Below are positions 60,886 to 64,000 of a stretch of DNA of 64,000 nt, piece after piece. The stretch comes from Populus alba. Taxonomy: Eukaryota > Streptophyta > Magnoliopsida > Malpighiales > Salicaceae. Under the pieces are notes generated by a model. The model was not told the DNA's origin, searched no databases, and saw only the letters and a program-made list of their open reading frames with translations. Where the stretch lies: the NCBI RefSeq assembly GCF_005239225.2, contig NC_133302.1:8713991-8777990 (forward strand), given 5' to 3'. The position numbers were made by a program, and so were the translations under genes. The stretch's first letter is position 1; every line of letters begins with the position of its first letter.

Positions 60886-61374
60886 TAGTGTCAGTACATA
60901 CACTTTATTTATTAATATAAATAAATGAACTTAAAACGAGGCACAAAAAAATGTAATAATAAACCATGCTATTGTTAAAAAATATAATAAATCTCATAGT
61001 TAATTCTTTAATAATTAATAAATATTAAAATTTGAAAAAGTAAAATATAGAAATTTATTGTTTATTATTTATATTTTATTTAATTTTAAGAGTAAAAAGT
61101 TAAAATTAAAATTAAAATTATCTGAAAGTACGATTTTTAGCAATAGAACATCATAAATTTCTCACTGTCAATCTGTCTCACCTAAGGATATTAATGCTAG
61201 ACCTTTCGTCGTCTGCTGCATATGAAGCCAGCCAACTCCCTCGATCCTATGTTCACATTAAACCTAGGACAGATTCAAAGATGAAGCAACTTATTAATCT
61301 ATATATATTGAATTTCCGTAATTACTCTTTCTAGAACACAATAACTCACAAGAAAAATTACAAAATTCAGTAAT

Positions 61375-61445
61375 GTTTTGGATGGGGAGATGCATTCAAC
61401 TTGAAAGCAGAGGGTCCCTCCCTCTTGACACGCGCAATGAATCTA
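61375..61445 (-). pseudogene. Detached NB-LRR 5' flank with deletion between repeats
   Basis: Contains GGATGGGGAGATGCATTCA followed by the 27-bp element (61398-61424) and then TTGACACGCGCAATG. It therefore joins the left context of repeat 1 of the CNL flank to sequence just past repeat 2, removing about 170 bp including the TATA-like site. Confidence 0.75.
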
Positions 61446-62270
61446 AGAAAGTAGTGTCAGTACAGAGACTTCGGTTGTGTATGAAATTAGGATTGAAAAT
61501 TTTGAAACTATATTTTTAAAATTTTTGAATTTTTTTATTTTAAATTAATATTTTTATATGATTTTAATATATTAATATTTAAAAATAATTTTAAAAAATA
61601 TAAAAAGTATTTTTAAATCATATCCGGTACCATATTCCATAATCTGTTATGTACCATATTTCCATAATCTGTTATCCTTTGTAAGGTTGTTTTCTAGGAT
61701 TTTACTTTTTGAATTTCCCCTCTAATCTGGAATTTTCTGCTTTATAAATTTTGTTGAGCCATTAATTTAATATGTTACAGCTATGATTGCTTTTAGGGAT
61801 AATTAATATTCTCATAACCCAATTTTTGACCATTTTATTTTAATTATCATTATTATTATTTTATTTACTTAAAAGGATAAAAAAAATGATGATAAATAAT
61901 AATAATAATAAAAAAATAAGTAAAATGAAATAAATGAAGAATAAATTAAAAATTTTTAGGTGTTTAAATTGTAGAGTAGTAGGTCAAAATATCATAATCC
62001 TTTAATGTTAGAGAACAGTGAACGACATAATTCTAATGAAAGTTAAATTTTCTAACATTTCAGTATAAAAATATCCTTAAAATCATGGTTGAATATTTTA
62101 TGTAGGATAAATTTCAGTAATCTGTCTTTGAATGTGGTTTACGGTGGCTTACTGTTATGCAATTCAAAAGATACACTAGCATATGAATGGGTTTAGGTTA
62201 GCATTTTCTGTTGAGATTTGATGATATGAATGCTAATCATCAATGCAATTCAAAAGATATACTAGAATAT
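61446..62270. other. Intergenic, no gene recognised
   Basis: AT-rich; contains TACCATATTCCATAATCTGT written almost twice in tandem (61,628-61,672) and (TTA)n/(AAT)n runs. Near 62,165-62,340 a unit of about 95 bp (AATGGGTTTAGGTTAGCATT, TTCTGTTGAGATTTGATGAT, ATGAATGC) is repeated in tandem. Confidence 0.5.
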
Positions 62271-62278
62271 AAATGGGT

Positions 62279-63650
62279 TTAGGTTAGCATTTTCTGTTGA
62301 GATTTGATGATATGAATGCAATTCAAAGATACACTAGCATATAAATGACGTACTGTTATGCAATGGTTATGACTGCGTTTTAAATAAAACGGTGTAAATC
62401 CTACTTTTGATTCCTTTGACTGCCAATTGCATAAGTTCCATACAGAATCCAACAAGCTTGTCGGGAACTTGTCCTGGAGGATACGAACTCCAGATACTGG
62501 CTTTTTCACCCGATCAACTGTACAGAGGTTTGTGCAAGATCCAGTGTATCCTGCAATGCTCTACAATCATGACAATGAGTTCCTTCGCTATTAAGATGAC
62601 TGGTAATCCTTTTTTTGAGTCTTCTTTATGAGTGTTTATCCTTCACAAGATGATCCACGCGACCATATAAAATTCCAAGAAATGAATAAACTCTTTCAAT
62701 GAGAAAACAGAATAGTTGTACTTACATTTGATTTGCATGTATCCTTCATCTGTTCATAAACAATACTCTAAGCATCAGGAAGTGAAATGGGAAGTAAATC
62801 GAGAAATAAGATTTAAAAGAAGTAGTAATGGCCCTTACTGAATGCATCTGAAGCTGGCAAACACCTGTAGAAATCATCAATCCAAGCGCTATTCTTCAAA
62901 TTTTCAGCCACAACAGAAATAAGAACTGCCACCCCACATACTATTTTTGCCTTCTTGTCATTCGCGCTGACATTTGATATTCGTAATTGATAATCCCTAA
63001 AATCGGATATTGCCTCTATGCAGCTGCTACACCCATAATCGTATGAAGAGCTAAAATTCGTACACAAGGCTAACGCTATTCCGTTATCGATGACAAAAGA
63101 AAATCTCGAACAAGCACTTCTCTCATTGTAGAGGTCATCAAAGCCACAAAAAGCCGGTGATACAGAGTTTTTGTCCAGGAAAGCCATGGATACATTCCAT
63201 CCATTGATCTTTTGGAATCAAGATGTCAACATTTGGGTTCGATATTGCACGCGACGCTTGGTCAGATCGTTGAGCAGATTACGACAGCGTAATGTTGTGC
63301 TGAAGCTGTCCAGTCCTTGATTTTCTCCTGGTGGCCTATGCACTCACCCGATCAACTGTACAGAGGTTTGTGCAAGATCCAGTCTATCCTGCAATGCTCT
63401 ACAATCATGACAATGAGTTCCTTCACAATCAAGATGGCTGGTAATTTCCTTCACTATCAAGTTTCTGCCAGAAAGCAGTGCACTTGAACTTGAGATGGCA
63501 GCCAAAAGCATAGGAAGAGACTTCAACAAATTCATAGAGGAAGTTGAAGAAATAGAAGAGAAGAGGTAGACTAAGTTGAGCTTGTTCCAGAGATTGGCAA
63601 AAGGATTTATTAACTCCAAAAAGACGAGGAAGTTTTCTTAAGAAAACCAA
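62279..63650 (-). pseudogene. Unrecognised, apparently broken multi-exon locus
   Basis: Minus-strand frames with coding-like composition: 63619-63344 (MELINPFANLWNKLNLVYLF, then [19 protein letters not shown]), a short continuation near 63,315-63,225 ([20 protein letters not shown]), 63187-62813 (CGFDDLYNERSACSRFSF, CSSCIEAISDFRDYQLRI, AWIDDFYRCLPAS) and 62600-62280. The 62813-63187 frame has six or more cysteines and a WxDDFYxCLP ending that reminds me of SPARK-type extracellular domains of receptor-like kinases, a weak guess. A 95-bp segment of the first frame (63344-63440) is repeated at 62507-62600. I could not join the pieces into one frame without a stop, so I treat it as a fragmentary or pseudogene locus. 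Confidence 0.4.
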
Positions 63651-63724
63651 GTAAAGAAGAAATGGATATGATATGTTGAGTGATCTGAAAATGGAAGCGA
63701 GGTAAAGAAGAAAGTGATATGATA

Positions 63725-64000
63725 TGATAATTTGGGTTTTTGGACCAATTGAAGGGTGCTTTTAGGTTAGCAATGGGTTTGATTTTATTTTTTAAGATGT
63801 TTATTCAATAAACTCATTAACATTGTTTTTTATTCAAAAAAATGTACTAATAAATATATTTATTCAAATATATATATATATATATATATTATATATTTTC
63901 TTTTAGAATATGTATTTTTTTTCTGTCTAGAATTTTAACAATTGTATATCTCATAAATATTTTTTTTAATAACAATAAAAAAAACTAAATAAAAATATAT
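63725..64000. repeat. Start of a third NB-LRR repeat unit (C), cut by window edge
   Basis: From 63,725 the sequence GGGTTTTTGGACCAATTGAA, GGGTGCTTTTAGGTTAGCAA follows the downstream flank of CNL unit A (from about 35,488) and then, after two deletions, 35,715 and 36,363-36,560 (TAGAATTTTAACAATTGTAT, CTCATAAATATTTTTTTAAT). Orientation is the same as units A and B, so another minus-strand CNL gene or relic probably lies to the right. Confidence 0.8.

Overview
This window is plant nuclear DNA, AT-rich and densely filled with transposons, and almost certainly from a woody eudicot; Populus or another Salicaceae is the best guess. The reasons are intron-containing genes with plant-type signals, intronless CC-NB-LRR (CNL) disease-resistance genes in tandem, CACTA/TNP2 transposons, L1-type LINE relics, hAT- and Harbinger-like MITEs, and tRNA-derived SINEs that resemble Salicaceae families. 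The species is inferred, not proven. No prokaryotic operon, CRISPR array, rRNA or tRNA gene was found.

Left part (1-30 kb): two paralogues of a plant family of unknown function, whose proteins begin MAYxPPHKR (405 and 404 codons, seven coding exons each), lie at 2527-5657 and 26111-29563. Their exon lengths match almost base for base, and both use GC-AG splice sites at the same two introns. The 20 kb between them holds a microsatellite and tandem-repeat tract (9.4-10.35 kb), an inverted pair of palindromic MITEs (11.9 and 24.4 kb), and a decayed CACTA element (12.2-15.45 kb, TNP2 on the minus strand) inserted in the LRR coding part of a dead resistance gene. A tandem segmental duplication (about 14,977-19,750 and 19,979-23,700) carries the same CACTA end, the same LRR relic and a 5' fragment of a proteasome alpha-2 subunit gene.

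Middle (30-34 kb): an intact five-exon gene for a predicted chloroplast membrane protein of 283 residues, followed by a dead LINE reverse-transcriptase fragment and a MITE.

Right part (34.7-64 kb): a resistance-gene array. Two nearly identical CNL genes, both on the minus strand (38304-42347, 1347 aa; 48255-52070, 1271 aa), sit in long direct repeats (about 34,751-43,830 and 44,552-52,494). They differ by one 84-residue LRR module (three copies against two). A MITE is found only in the first unit and a SINE only in the second, each with a clean empty site in the other. Beyond them lie detached CNL 5' flanks, a second CACTA element (54,703-57,186, TNP2 on the plus strand), an LRR relic split by a hAT-type MITE with an 8-bp target duplication, an unresolved broken locus (62.3-63.65 kb), and at 63,725 the start of a third copy of the CNL repeat unit, which runs off the window.

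How it fits together: the CNL genes are predicted intracellular immune receptors. Their array has evolved by tandem duplication, exchange within the LRR and transposon insertion. The other genes (the MAYxPPHKR pair and the plastid protein) are unrelated neighbours.
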